Origin: Methylosinus sp. Ce-a6 | GTDB lineage: Bacteria; Pseudomonadota; Alphaproteobacteria; Rhizobiales; Beijerinckiaceae | Length of the DNA stretch: 64,000 nt | NCBI RefSeq assembly: GCF_009811655.1 | Contig: NZ_BGJX01000013.1 | Span: 1-64,000, forward strand | Direction of reading: 5' to 3' | Part shown: one piece after another, positions 9,191 through 17,006 of the stretch | How the letters are laid out: each line of letters begins with the position of its first letter | How positions within the stretch are numbered: the first letter of the stretch is position 1 | Notes under the pieces: model-generated | The model's input: only the letters and a program-made list of their open reading frames with translations | The model's database searches: none | Told to the model about the DNA's origin: nothing | Translations under genes and position numbers: made by a program

Positions 9191-10525
9191 TCACCCCGTT
9201 CTCTTGCGCTCTCGCGCCGCCTTCGCGGCCTTGCCGCGCAACAGGGCCATCAGCACGGGCCCGAGCGAGAACTCCCCCGCCCTCGCCTTTTCAGTCAGAA
9301 CGCGGAGATAACCGCCGGCGCTTTTGATTTCCTCGCCGCGCTGCAGGATCGCGGCGATGACGATCGCGGCGTCATGCTCGCCCAAGACGTCCAAGGCCTG
9401 CGACCAGGCGTCTGGCGACACGCCGAGCGCCGAGCGCACCGTCGCCGCCGCCGCCGCTAAGTCTCTCCAGGATGAAATCTCGCCACTCGGGCCGTAATCG
9501 ACGATGTCTGGACAGGCCTCCAGCACCATTCCGAGCGGATAGGCTCGATGCGCTGGCTTGGGATCGGCAGTCCGAGAGCGTTCTGGGGATGCTTCCGGCG
9601 CTCGCTGGATCGGCCCCCTCCCCTGTTCGAGATTTAGCTCGGATGGATCGGCCCTGCCTTCTTGAAGGCTAGGATCAAGATCAGAAGAGTTTGTTGTTTG
9701 ATTCTGTATGTGACGCTCAATATGAGACTCATTGCCGCTCATATTTTGAGCTTTTATGTGCGTTTCCAGCGTCTTGTGGATTTCGGCCGCCTGCGCGGCG
9801 AGTTCGCCAGCCAAAGCCTCCAGATCGGCACGCGAAAGCCCCCGCCCGTAGCACGCCGAGAGCGTCGCGTAATGTTGGTGCGCGTCGTCCCAGTCGCCCG
9901 AAACGCCCTCCCCCAATCCTGTCTCGATCATCTTGACGATATCTCGCCGGGTGAGGGTGATCTTTTCGCGCAGCAGCGCGATCGCACGGTTTTCGGCCCG
10001 CACCTCCTCGGCGAGGTTCTCGATTTCGCTCGAACGCGCGACGAGCGGCGCGAGGTCGAAGCCGAAAGCGTCCTCTATGGCTCCCCCCTGCCCTTTTCGG
10101 GCGAAGCGTTTGCCGTTCGGAGAGTCACGGCGGATTATCAGGCCGGCGTCGACCAGGCAGGCGAGATGCCGCCGCAACGTCGCCGGAGCCATGCCATGGG
10201 CGCGGATCGAGAGTTCCTTATTCGAGGGAAACACGACGATGCCGCCGCTGGCGGAACCCGCTTCGGCAGACGTCGAATGTTTCTCCGGCAAAGAGAGCGC
10301 TGTCTCCTGGTGAAAGCTCAGCAGCGCGTGCAATACGGATAGCGCTCGGTCGGTGACGCCGAGCAACTCTTTGGCTTCGGTGAGCGCGCGAAACAATCGC
10401 CATTTGTGGACGACGGTTTCGGATGCGCCCGGCTTGGCGGCGAAATTTTCGGTCGCGGTCTGGCTCGCCACCATGGCGAGCGACAGCTGCCGCCGCCCGA
10501 AGGGCGTCGTTGGACGTGTCTGCAT
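9191..10525 (-). CDS. repC: replication initiator RepC
   Basis: 444 residues, the usual size for RepC of repABC plasmids. The N-terminal HTH half contains WRLFRALTEAKELLGVTDRA, LSVLHALLSFHQ and IVVFPSNKELSIRAHGMAPA. The C-terminal half has SWRDLAAAAATVRSALGVSP and QRGEEIKSAGGYLRVLTEKA. A variable, low-similarity linker lies between, coinciding with an AT-rich DNA island that may be the origin. RepC binds inside its own gene to start replication and normally acts in cis. It is separated from repB by 232 bp containing an antisense RNA gene, the known control point for RepC synthesis. Confidence 0.96.
   Translation of the reverse strand: MQTRPTTPFGRRQLSLAMVASQTATENFAAKPGASETVVHKWRLFRALTEAKELLGVTDRALSVLHALLSFHQETALSLPEKHSTSAEAGSASGGIVVFPSNKELSIRAHGMAPATLRRHLACLVDAGLIIRRDSPNGKRFARKGQGGAIEDAFGFDLAPLVARSSEIENLAEEVRAENRAIALLREKITLTRRDIVKMIETGLGEGVSGDWDDAHQHYATLSACYGRGLSRADLEALAGELAAQAAEIHKTLETHIKAQNMSGNESHIERHIQNQTTNSSDLDPSLQEGRADPSELNLEQGRGPIQRAPEASPERSRTADPKPAHRAYPLGMVLEACPDIVDYGPSGEISSWRDLAAAAATVRSALGVSPDAWSQALDVLGEHDAAIVIAAILQRGEEIKSAGGYLRVLTEKARAGEFSLGPVLMALLRGKAAKAARERKRTG
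9685..9765. other. candidate oriV: AT-rich island inside repC
   Basis: RepABC origins are known to lie within repC in an AT-rich stretch. Here a clearly AT-rich segment in an otherwise GC-rich gene includes an imperfect inverted repeat: GCTCAATATGAG at 9715-9726 and CTCATATTTTGAGC at 9738-9751. The encoded protein segment is low-similarity linker, consistent with DNA rather than protein constraint. Confidence 0.6.
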
Positions 10526-10592
10526 GATCCTTTGCCTCGCTCAGGCAAAAGAAATCCGCTCGCCGAAACGACGTCAGTCTCTCACGAGACGC

Positions 10593-10621
10593 TTGACAGT
10601 GATTCGCGGAAGTGAGAATCT
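10593..10621 (+). promoter_or_regulatory. promoter of the repABC antisense RNA
   Basis: A perfect -35 box TTGACA (10593-10598), a 17-bp spacer and a -10 box GAATCT (10616-10621) point away from repC, as expected for the counter-transcribed RNA promoter of repABC plasmids. Confidence 0.75.
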
Positions 10622-10627
10622 CGGCTT

Positions 10628-10680
10628 GCTACAGAACGAGAAGGGCTTCCGGGACTTGGTTTCGGGGGCCTTTTTCTTTT
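10628..10680 (+). ncRNA. antisense ctRNA (incompatibility RNA) of repABC
   Basis: The start is predicted about seven bases after the -10 box. The RNA would end at a GC-rich stem, GGCTTCCGGG and CGGGGGCC around GACTTGGTTT, followed by a T-rich run near 10672-10680. Its length (~50 nt), its position between repB and repC and its antisense orientation match the small RNAs that lower RepC translation and cause incompatibility. Boundaries are inferred from sequence only. Confidence 0.72.
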
Positions 10681-10757
10681 GCGTCTAGGTTGCTTCCTCT
10701 AAATTGCGCTCAAATTGGCCTTACTCCATCGGGCATTTCTCGAGCATGGGTCCGCTT

Positions 10758-11780
10758 TCAGGCCTCCTCTTCTCTCGCGAGAAATCGTTCCACGATGTGT
10801 GGAATTTCTCCTCTCAAAAATTCTGAGAACGCCTCAGAGTGTTCGCGAGCAAGGCTAAATCTGATGTCTCCACCTTTGAACGTCGCCTTGCCGATGGCCC
10901 TCCCAGACTTTGCGAGTAATTGAACATCCCGTCCTTGTTCGGCTGACGATGCCTTCAATGCTCCAAGCACGATTCGGAATCGGTCGTCAGATCGAGTCCC
11001 CAAGACCTTGTCAGCTGCCAAGGTTTTTTCGATTTTGGCCAAACCGCTCGGATCCGCTGTCAAAGCTGCCGCAAGCTCGACCCACCTAGGTCGTCCTACT
11101 TTTGGAGCTCGGCCGATCGCCTCAAGAATCCCTTCCGGGATAGCCCGACAAACAGAGCGGAACCGCGCAAGCTCAGGGTCGTCAATACCCAAAGCAGCTC
11201 GAATATCCCTAGCCTTGATCCCAGCGGCATCCATGCGCCAAGCGAAAAGAGCTCGTTCAATCCACGTCAAATCCTGTCGCGCCGCATTCTCGATTCCCTG
11301 CGCGACAACAAGTTCGCTGTCCGAATAGTCCACGATCATGCATTTGAGGGGACGGCCGAGTTCTTTGGCTGCCCGCCACCGCCTATGCCCATAGACAACC
11401 TGATAGCGCCCGGGGGAACCGGGGTGGCGCCGGACTTGAATGGGGATCTTCTGACCCTCATCCTCGATTTGTCTTTTGAACGTTTCAAAGTCCTCCTCAG
11501 AGTCGTCTGGGAGCCGGTCTGGAAATGGCGAAGGTTCGATTAGATCAGGATCGACCTCTAGTCCGCTGCCACTCTCAAGTTGAGCGCGTAGCCGGTCCCG
11601 TTCCTCCCTAATGTCGGTGAGGGTTCTTTGGGTCGCGCCTATAACACCCGCACCCACACGCGCTACGGTCCTGCCGCCGACGCTGGACTCCTCGGTGCTG
11701 CCTGCAGATGATCCTGGCTGATCGCTTAAGAGGGAGCCGAAATTTGCGATGATAGATTTTCGTGGTTCGCGCTTGGTCAT
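10758..11780 (-). CDS. repB: plasmid partition protein RepB (ParB family)
   Basis: 340 residues, typical for RepB. The ParB nuclease-like core has IPIQVRRHPGSPGRYQVVYG followed by HRRWRAAKELG. The adjacent QGIENAARQDLTWIERALF and an HTH region (AAGIKARDIRAALGIDDPEL) follow. RepB binds parS centromere sites and acts with RepA to segregate the plasmid. Its ATG overlaps the repA stop by four bases (ATGA). I looked near the operon for the 16-bp GTT-N10-AAC parS consensus and did not find a convincing copy. Confidence 0.95.
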   Translation of the reverse strand: MTKREPRKSIIANFGSLLSDQPGSSAGSTEESSVGGRTVARVGAGVIGATQRTLTDIREERDRLRAQLESGSGLEVDPDLIEPSPFPDRLPDDSEEDFETFKRQIEDEGQKIPIQVRRHPGSPGRYQVVYGHRRWRAAKELGRPLKCMIVDYSDSELVVAQGIENAARQDLTWIERALFAWRMDAAGIKARDIRAALGIDDPELARFRSVCRAIPEGILEAIGRAPKVGRPRWVELAAALTADPSGLAKIEKTLAADKVLGTRSDDRFRIVLGALKASSAEQGRDVQLLAKSGRAIGKATFKGGDIRFSLAREHSEAFSEFLRGEIPHIVERFLAREEEA

Positions 11781-12997
11781 GCCGCTCGTCCCCAGCTCTC
11801 CGTAATCAGCCCAAGGATCCGCTCATTCACCGCGTCGATCGATTCGCGCGCTCGGTGAAATGTATCTCGTCTTATCTGCCCTGGCTCCAGTTCATAGAGG
11901 CTGCGCTTCGCTAGTCCCGCAGCCTCGACCGCTGTGCTTTCAATCGCTGTCGGAACAAGCACGTCGCTGCCAAAGAGATGCCGAAGCATCGTCACAACTT
12001 CTGTTTGCGGTAGATCATTTGGATTATGACGCGTGATCAAGTAACGGAAAAAATCCTGGCGAAGGGTCGCGCCTGCGTCGCGAATAACGATCGCAAGATC
12101 CCCCATCATCAGAAGGAACTGGCTCATGGACGCGACATCCAACATCGCGGGATGGACCGTTACGATCATCCCCGTCGCTGCATAAATCGCTCCCAGAGTT
12201 AAAAAGCCTAGCGATGGCGGCGTATCCAGGATCACGACGTCGTAATCGTCTTCAACTTCCGCGATCGCAGAGCGAAGACGCTCAAAAAATACTGTGCCAA
12301 AGTTGCCCGTTTTCTCTGCTAGCACCCGAGGCGTGTCATGCTCATATTCCATGACCTCGATGTTGCCAGGAACCAGATCAATACCGGAAAAGTAGGTCTT
12401 TCGAGCGATTTCGCGTAGGGGTCGACGTCGCTCGTCGTAACGTAGCGCTGCATAGACCGTTTCGTTTTCGCCAACATCTACTTCGGGCTGGGCACCGAAC
12501 ATTGCAGATAAAGAGGCCTGCGGATCGAGATCAATTGCAAGGACCCTGTAGCCTTGGAGCGCCAAGTAATGAGCGAGGTGCACACTGGTTGTGGTCTTTG
12601 CACTCCCTCCTTTAAAATTCGCGATAGCCAAAATTTGAAGGTGATCGCCGATACGGCGGCGGGGTAGAAACCGCAAAGCGTCCGCAGGCTTTTGGTGCGC
12701 GAATAGCTGCCGCAGCTCATTGATCTGAGCGAGAGTATAGGCACGATGGTTGTTATCGAGACGGGCGGGCGCGGGGCCCTTTCCCTCAATCGACATCGTT
12801 CGCAAAGTGGATTCAGGGATCGATGTGAGTTTGGATACCTCATTCGTCATGAAGTACCGGAGGCCTTTTTCTGCACTAGGTGGGTACATGCGTTCGCGCA
12901 CATCTTGAAGATGTGTAGATAAAATCTCGGCGTGATGCACAATCTTGTCGACTGCGTCTTCGCCGGCTACGCTGGCCGAGGTCAAAGCTGTCATCAA
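11777..12997 (-). CDS. repA: plasmid partition ATPase RepA (ParA family)
   Basis: 406 residues. An N-terminal MerR-like HTH region (FMTNEVSKLTSIPESTLRTM) is followed by the ParA ATPase domain with a deviant Walker A motif (ANFKGGSAKTTTSVHLAHYL), Walker A' in RVLAIDLDPQASLSAMFG and Walker B in YDVVILDTPPSLGFL. RepA segregates plasmid copies with RepB and represses the repABC operon. It starts the operon, and the upstream region carries inverted repeats that could be its operator. A second in-frame ATG follows the first, so the exact start may be one codon later. Confidence 0.96.
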   Translation of the reverse strand: MMTALTSASVAGEDAVDKIVHHAEILSTHLQDVRERMYPPSAEKGLRYFMTNEVSKLTSIPESTLRTMSIEGKGPAPARLDNNHRAYTLAQINELRQLFAHQKPADALRFLPRRRIGDHLQILAIANFKGGSAKTTTSVHLAHYLALQGYRVLAIDLDPQASLSAMFGAQPEVDVGENETVYAALRYDERRRPLREIARKTYFSGIDLVPGNIEVMEYEHDTPRVLAEKTGNFGTVFFERLRSAIAEVEDDYDVVILDTPPSLGFLTLGAIYAATGMIVTVHPAMLDVASMSQFLLMMGDLAIVIRDAGATLRQDFFRYLITRHNPNDLPQTEVVTMLRHLFGSDVLVPTAIESTAVEAAGLAKRSLYELEPGQIRRDTFHRARESIDAVNERILGLITESWGRAA

Positions 12998-13024
12998 CGT
13001 TCCAGCATTCCTGTGACGGTCAGA

Positions 13025-13050
13025 GGGCGCTTTGACGCCCCTAGAGCGTC
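13025..13050. promoter_or_regulatory. overlapping inverted repeats upstream of repA
   Basis: GGGCG (13025-13029) pairs with CGCCC (13036-13040), and GACGC (13034-13038) pairs with GCGTC (13046-13050). The two mutually exclusive hairpins lie 30-50 bp before the repA start. This is where RepA/RepB autoregulatory operators are expected. Function is inferred. Confidence 0.45.
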
Positions 13051-13607
13051 AGACATAGCCACGATTCTCCAAACACGTCCAGCGATTTTGAGTTAACGGA
13101 ATGCTAATCGACGCCCCGCCGATGAGAACAAGGAGTTTTGCCCGTAACTTAGTCCCGAACGAACCCTATCTATCCAAGGGGACACAGAACGCCCACAGCC
13201 CGCAGATTAATCCGCGACGACCTCGATGATTCCCGATGTCGAAAGGGGAGGGGAGGGGAGGGGAAGCGCCGGTCCAGAAGTCGGGCGGCCGAAAATATCA
13301 TCCATCACGCGATGACGCGGGGTGAGGATCCTGACGCCCTTATTCGTGCCGAGGTCGACGACGCCTCTCCTTCGAAATCCATCGCCGTCACCGCCCACGA
13401 GACGCGCCCAGCCCGCTGAAATATCGTACGCTTCAACCGTAGTCTCACGGGTTTTTACGGTTCAGCTCAGCCGCGTGCGACCGCCGAACTATCGACGCGC
13501 GGCAATTCGGCATGATGCCACCTAGCGCATTTCACCCAGGTCATAATGGACCGACTGGACATACGGGCGTGATTATTGAATAATCCACCCCATCACACTC
13601 AGAACCC
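13051..13607. other. gene-free segment with a G-quadruplex-prone run
   Basis: No convincing gene. A 63-codon minus-strand frame (13207-13398) has proline/serine runs caused by a simple repeat. Four GGGG tracts separated by single A bases lie at 13245-13263 and fit a canonical G-quadruplex motif on the plus strand. The rest is unremarkable to me. Confidence 0.5.
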
Positions 13608-14102
13608 ATGGCTCGAAAAGTGGCGCAGCGACCCGCCGTCCCCGACATCATCGACGGCAAAGCCGTTCAGAGCCTCGTCGAGGCGCATGCCGTTCGCGGT
13701 GCGACCGTCCTCGGCCAGAAGGGCGGATGGGCCGTCCTTGTACGCTACGGCATCCTCGAGCGCGCCATCGCCGCCCAGCGCGCTCGCAAACCCCGCCTCT
13801 GGCGTAACCTCGCCACGGCGGCAGCCTTTGTGCGTGACGAGCTCGGCGTCGTGCGTTTCGAGGTGGACGCGCAAGCCTATGAACCAGACCCCGGCGCACG
13901 CCGACGCCCCGACCAGGCCGAACGGTTACGCAAGCAGCGCGAGGCGGCGGAGCACGACATGTGGTTTCGTACCGAGGTGCAGAACACTCTCGACAGGATC
14001 GACGCCGGCAAGATCGGACTCCTAGACGAAGACTCATGGGCGAAACGGGCGGCCGAAAAACGCGCCGAGATTGCGCGTCGGGCCGCCGAACACAACGGTT
14101 AG
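13608..14102 (+). CDS. probable antitoxin partner of ParE-like toxin
   Basis: 164 residues, highly charged and Arg/Glu-rich toward the C-terminus (around RRPDQAERLRKQREAAEHDM). The N-terminal half (KAVQSLVEAHAVRGATVLGQ, then KGGWAVLVRYG) and LWRNLATAAAFVRDELGVVR resemble the plasmid ParC-type or antitoxin-like proteins that precede parE genes. It is unusually long for a ParD-type antitoxin. The stop is three bases before the GTG start of the toxin, so the pair is co-transcribed. Function is inferred mainly from position; I see no ribbon-helix-helix or Phd motif. Confidence 0.6.
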   Translation: MARKVAQRPAVPDIIDGKAVQSLVEAHAVRGATVLGQKGGWAVLVRYGILERAIAAQRARKPRLWRNLATAAAFVRDELGVVRFEVDAQAYEPDPGARRRPDQAERLRKQREAAEHDMWFRTEVQNTLDRIDAGKIGLLDEDSWAKRAAEKRAEIARRAAEHNG

Positions 14103-14105
14103 CGC

Positions 14106-14387
14106 GTGCGCCTGTTTCGCCGCGACAGCTACGGTGAAGACCTAGACCGTATCGTCGAGCACATCGCGAAGGACAAGCCGAGAGCCGCGCTCGCGATGTG
14201 GGATGAAATCGAGTCTCAAGTCGAACGCTTACGAAAGTTTCCGAATTCCGGGCGGCCCGGCCGCCTGAGCGGCACACGCGAGCTGCTCGTACCACGCACG
14301 CCATTTATCGTCGTCTATCGCGTCGCCGAGACACACGTAGAGCTGGTCCGCGTACTGCACGGCGCGCAACAGTGGCCGAAGTCATGA
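14106..14387 (+). CDS. parE: ParE/RelE-superfamily toxin
   Basis: 93 residues. Start codon is GTG at 14106, directly after the antitoxin stop. The fold signature of ParE toxins is clear: EDLDRIVEHIAKDKPRAAL, IESQVERLRKFPNSGRPGRL, then GTRELLVPRTPFIVVYRV and a final VELVRVLHGAQQWP. ParE toxins poison DNA gyrase and RelE relatives cleave mRNA; sequence alone favours the ParE side (RPGR and ELLVP motifs). The module would stabilise the plasmid by post-segregational killing. Confidence 0.9.
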   Translation: MRLFRRDSYGEDLDRIVEHIAKDKPRAALAMWDEIESQVERLRKFPNSGRPGRLSGTRELLVPRTPFIVVYRVAETHVELVRVLHGAQQWPKS

Positions 14388-14464
14388 AATGGTTCGAACG
14401 TCTATCAACGGTTGGCCCTTGAGCCGATGAGCCAACGGGCGAGTCGGCGGATAGCCCGACAGTC

Positions 14465-14614
14465 TCATCCCCTGAGACGAGCCATCTCCGCCTGAGTTAG
14501 CCCGGCATACTTGCGAAGCTCGCGCAGATCTACAGGAGCGCAAACAACCGACAAACCAGCGCCCTTTACGTGCGCCAGCGCTTCGCCTCCGGATTTCAGG
14601 GCCGCCGCTCACGG
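14465..14614 (-). pseudogene. HTH (XRE/NadS-like) regulator fragment
   Basis: A minus-strand open stretch reads EALAHVKGAG, then VDLRELRKYAGLTQAEMARL and a premature stop. This is the segment that leads into and begins the helix-turn-helix of NadS/HigA-like regulators. No start codon is present and the second half of the HTH is missing. It is probably the remains of another toxin-antitoxin antitoxin. Confidence 0.5.
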
Positions 14615-14623
14615 CCTGCCGCC

Positions 14624-15268
14624 TCAGTGTAAAGTCGACCTCTTCGCAAGCCCCGCTGAATCTGAAGCCCGGGCGCGCTTGCAAGCAAGAACCACGGCAT
14701 GGATCGACTTCTCGGCGGTGAGCGTCATCTCTCGCATTCGATCGAGGGTCTCGGCAAAATCCTTCTCATTCGCCGCCTTCGTAGGATCTCCCGTCACCTC
14801 TTCGATGGCCACGAACATCGCCCGGAGCGTGGAGAGCACGGTCATCGCGTCAACGGCCCGTTCCGACAGATCCAATTCCTCGGCGCCCCCGAACAGCCCC
14901 TCCGCGAATCCATCCAGCTCCTGCCGTCGCATGGTCGCCAGCGACATGATTTCCTCTCTATTCGCCCGTGACTGCACTCGCTTCAGCCGGAACGGATCGC
15001 TACGTTCCTGATGCCTCGTCAATCGGTTCCACAGACCCATGACGAGCGCGCCGATGAGTTCGTTCGCTTCGTCGATCGAGTCGAACGGAGGCAGTTCACC
15101 ACCCCACAGGCTCTTCACGGTCTCGATTGGCGACTTCGAGGAAGGGCTGGCGATGTTGCCGAGGAGCCGCGCACGGACTTCGTGGAATGGCACGGGACAC
15201 TGGTAACGATCGAGCAACGCCAGCACTTGGGCGTCGGTCGCCGTGGGCGAATTGGGCCGTTTTGCCAC
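14624..15268 (-). CDS. conserved plasmid protein of unknown function
   Basis: 214 residues from a GTG start at 15268, chosen because AGAGGAAC lies directly upstream; the ATG at 15334 gives an unrelated His/Arg-rich extension. The sequence has well-formed blocks (VLALLDRYQCPVPFHEVRAR, ELIGALVMGLWNRLTRHQ, MRRQELDGFAEGLFGGAEEL). I recall such proteins as conserved hypotheticals on alphaproteobacterial plasmids and islands, but no function is known to me. It is predicted soluble and largely helical. Confidence 0.75.
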   Translation of the reverse strand: MAKRPNSPTATDAQVLALLDRYQCPVPFHEVRARLLGNIASPSSKSPIETVKSLWGGELPPFDSIDEANELIGALVMGLWNRLTRHQERSDPFRLKRVQSRANREEIMSLATMRRQELDGFAEGLFGGAEELDLSERAVDAMTVLSTLRAMFVAIEEVTGDPTKAANEKDFAETLDRMREMTLTAEKSIHAVVLACKRARASDSAGLAKRSTLH

Positions 15269-15399
15269 GTCGTTCCTCTGAGCGGGATGGTGTCGCGCCG
15301 AATGACGATAGCGTGGGAAGACATGTGCGTCCATCGCAGGTCGGCGAACGCGTTTTTATGACCGTTTAAACATGCATCCGAAGGCCAAAGTTCACCGCC

Positions 15400-15803
15400 G
15401 CGACATAGGTGACGAGGGGGGGAATGGCCGGAAAGATAGGCCTTTTCGTCGATTTGCGACCCGAAAGCTCGTCTCTGGCGCCGTTCCGAGGCTTGCTTTC
15501 GGCTGTCGTGGCGCCGGATTTCGATCCGGTCGGCGAAAGGAAAATAAATATCTTCTGTCACTCAAGTCAAATTGGATATGCCTTGATATATATTGTGAAT
15601 TGCACGGAATTAAAATGGGCTTAGGTCTTCCCGCCTCTGTTTCGTTCGAGCGCCTGCAAGCGCCCTTCGAGAGCGCGTCGGACGCCCCCGCCGGTTTCGA
15701 CGAGCGGCTTCGTTTCAGTCCCGTCGCCGAAGCATCCGTTCTTCGCGCAAAAGATCGACCAACGGGTCGGAGCGGGGGCAGGGCCCCCTCACCGATGCAG
15801 TAA
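15400..15803 (+). pseudogene. truncated second copy of the DUF1612 gene with its leader
   Basis: From ATG 15615 the frame encodes LPASVSFERLQAPFESASDA and continues to SVLRA, nearly the same as the first ~46 residues of the protein at 5670-6788, then diverges at ~15755 and stops at 15803. The upstream ~200 bp also match the leader of the intact gene, in opposite genomic orientation. This is a partial inverted duplication whose right end was lost where insertion-sequence fragments begin. Confidence 0.8.
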
Positions 15804-15989
15804 GGGGCGGATCTTGTCGGCGTGCGCGTTACGGGCATGTGCCGAGTCTTGACGCCGATCGCGGCGAAATGCACTTGAGTGGGCCGAGCGGCGCCGGCCA
15901 GGAGGGCGCACCGCCGGAAGATTTCAAACTCTGTCCGCTGATCGGGGCCACGCGCCCCAAGGGACCGGAAGCGAAGCCGACCGCCCGAG

Positions 15990-16109
15990 ATACCGCGGCC
16001 GCCGCTTGACCCCTCGCCGCAGCACCACTTTTCCTGAAACGACCAGGCCCACGAGGCTGCAAACGCTCTTGCCGATATCGATACCCAAAACGGAAATTGT
16101 CGTCCGCAT
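15990..16109 (-). mobile_element. IS110-family transposase remnant (N-terminus)
   Basis: The frame starts MRTTISVLGIDIGKSVCSLVG, the N-terminal RuvC-like motif of IS110/IS1111 transposases with the first catalytic Asp in GIDIGK. Similarity ends after about 30 codons at VVLRRG. The rest of the ~340-residue enzyme is absent. Confidence 0.7.
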
Positions 16110-16169
16110 GACCCACTCCTCCAGTTTGAGCCTCCGGCGAGCCTACGACGCCGGAAGAGGGGCGGGCCA

Positions 16170-16768
16170 TTCCATAAAACTGTTCGAACGCGTGATCGCG
16201 TCCGGCAATCACTTGCTGACGCAGGTGAAGGACAATCAACAAGGCCTGCGTCGCCTGCTCGAGCTCGGCGCGGCAGGCCGCAAGCCGAGCGGCTCTGCGA
16301 CGAGCCGGTCGAAAGGCCGCAATCGCTGAGAGACGCGCAAGCTGACCGTCTTTCCGGCGAAGGCGTGGTTCCGCCATACGGCGTGGGAGCCGTTCATCAA
16401 GACCGTGCCGCGATTGGAGCGCACAGTCTGCCGACGCTGTCCCGCGACCGGTCTCCTGAAGCAGACCACCGAGACCGTCTATTGGGTGTCCTCGGCGACC
16501 GGCCCGACGCCCGAGCGCTGGAACGAATGGATCAGAGGCCATTGGCGCATCGAGAACGGCAGCCATTATGTGCGCGACGTGGCGTTCGCGGAGGACGCTT
16601 CGCGCATTCGCAAGAACCCGGACATCGTCGCGCGGTTACGCTCCTTCGCCTATAATCTCCTGCGCGCCGACGGTTGCGACAACATCAAGAACGCCAGATG
16701 GCGCGCCGCTCTCGATATCCGAGCGGCCCTCGAAATGGCGGGAGCTCGTTAAGAACTGCACAGCCCTG
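16170..16768 (+). mobile_element. ISAs1-family transposase remnant, frameshifted
   Basis: Two frames give adjacent parts of an ISAs1-type DDE transposase: VIASGNHLLTQVKDNQQGLR up to ~16260, then, in the frame that ends at 16752, ETVYWVSSATGPTPERWNEW, RGHWRIENGSHYVRDVAF and RIRKNPDIVARLRSFAYNLL. The 5' half is missing. The probable right terminal repeat ends at about 16768 (GCACAGCCCTG). The element is dead. Confidence 0.75.
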
Positions 16769-16854
16769 GGCCACCCCCTCAGGTCGTGCTGAAAGCAAAT
16801 CACCATGGCGACAATAAGCAAGCCCAATGCGGCCAAGCCGCCCGCCAGTTTCAT
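16769..16854 (-). pseudogene. small membrane protein gene cut by the ISAs1-like element
   Basis: The minus-strand frame from ATG 16854 encodes MKLAGGLAALGLLIVAMVIC, a clear transmembrane helix, and then runs into the ISAs1-like terminus. The true length is unknown and the protein is unrecognised. Confidence 0.4.
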
Positions 16855-17006
16855 GGGATTTTCACCTGTCCATTGACCATCCGGCATCTTTGTGGACGTG
16901 TTGCCAAGGATGATCAAATACGACGATGTACCGGTTCTACGCTGGCTGATGACAAATCAATTAGCTGGGCACCCTATACCGATCTGGCGATCGAAGGGCG
17001 ATTCAG

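Noticed and set aside
13207..13398. 63-codon minus-strand frame
   Set aside because: Half of it translates a simple GGGGA repeat; no ribosome site or family match.
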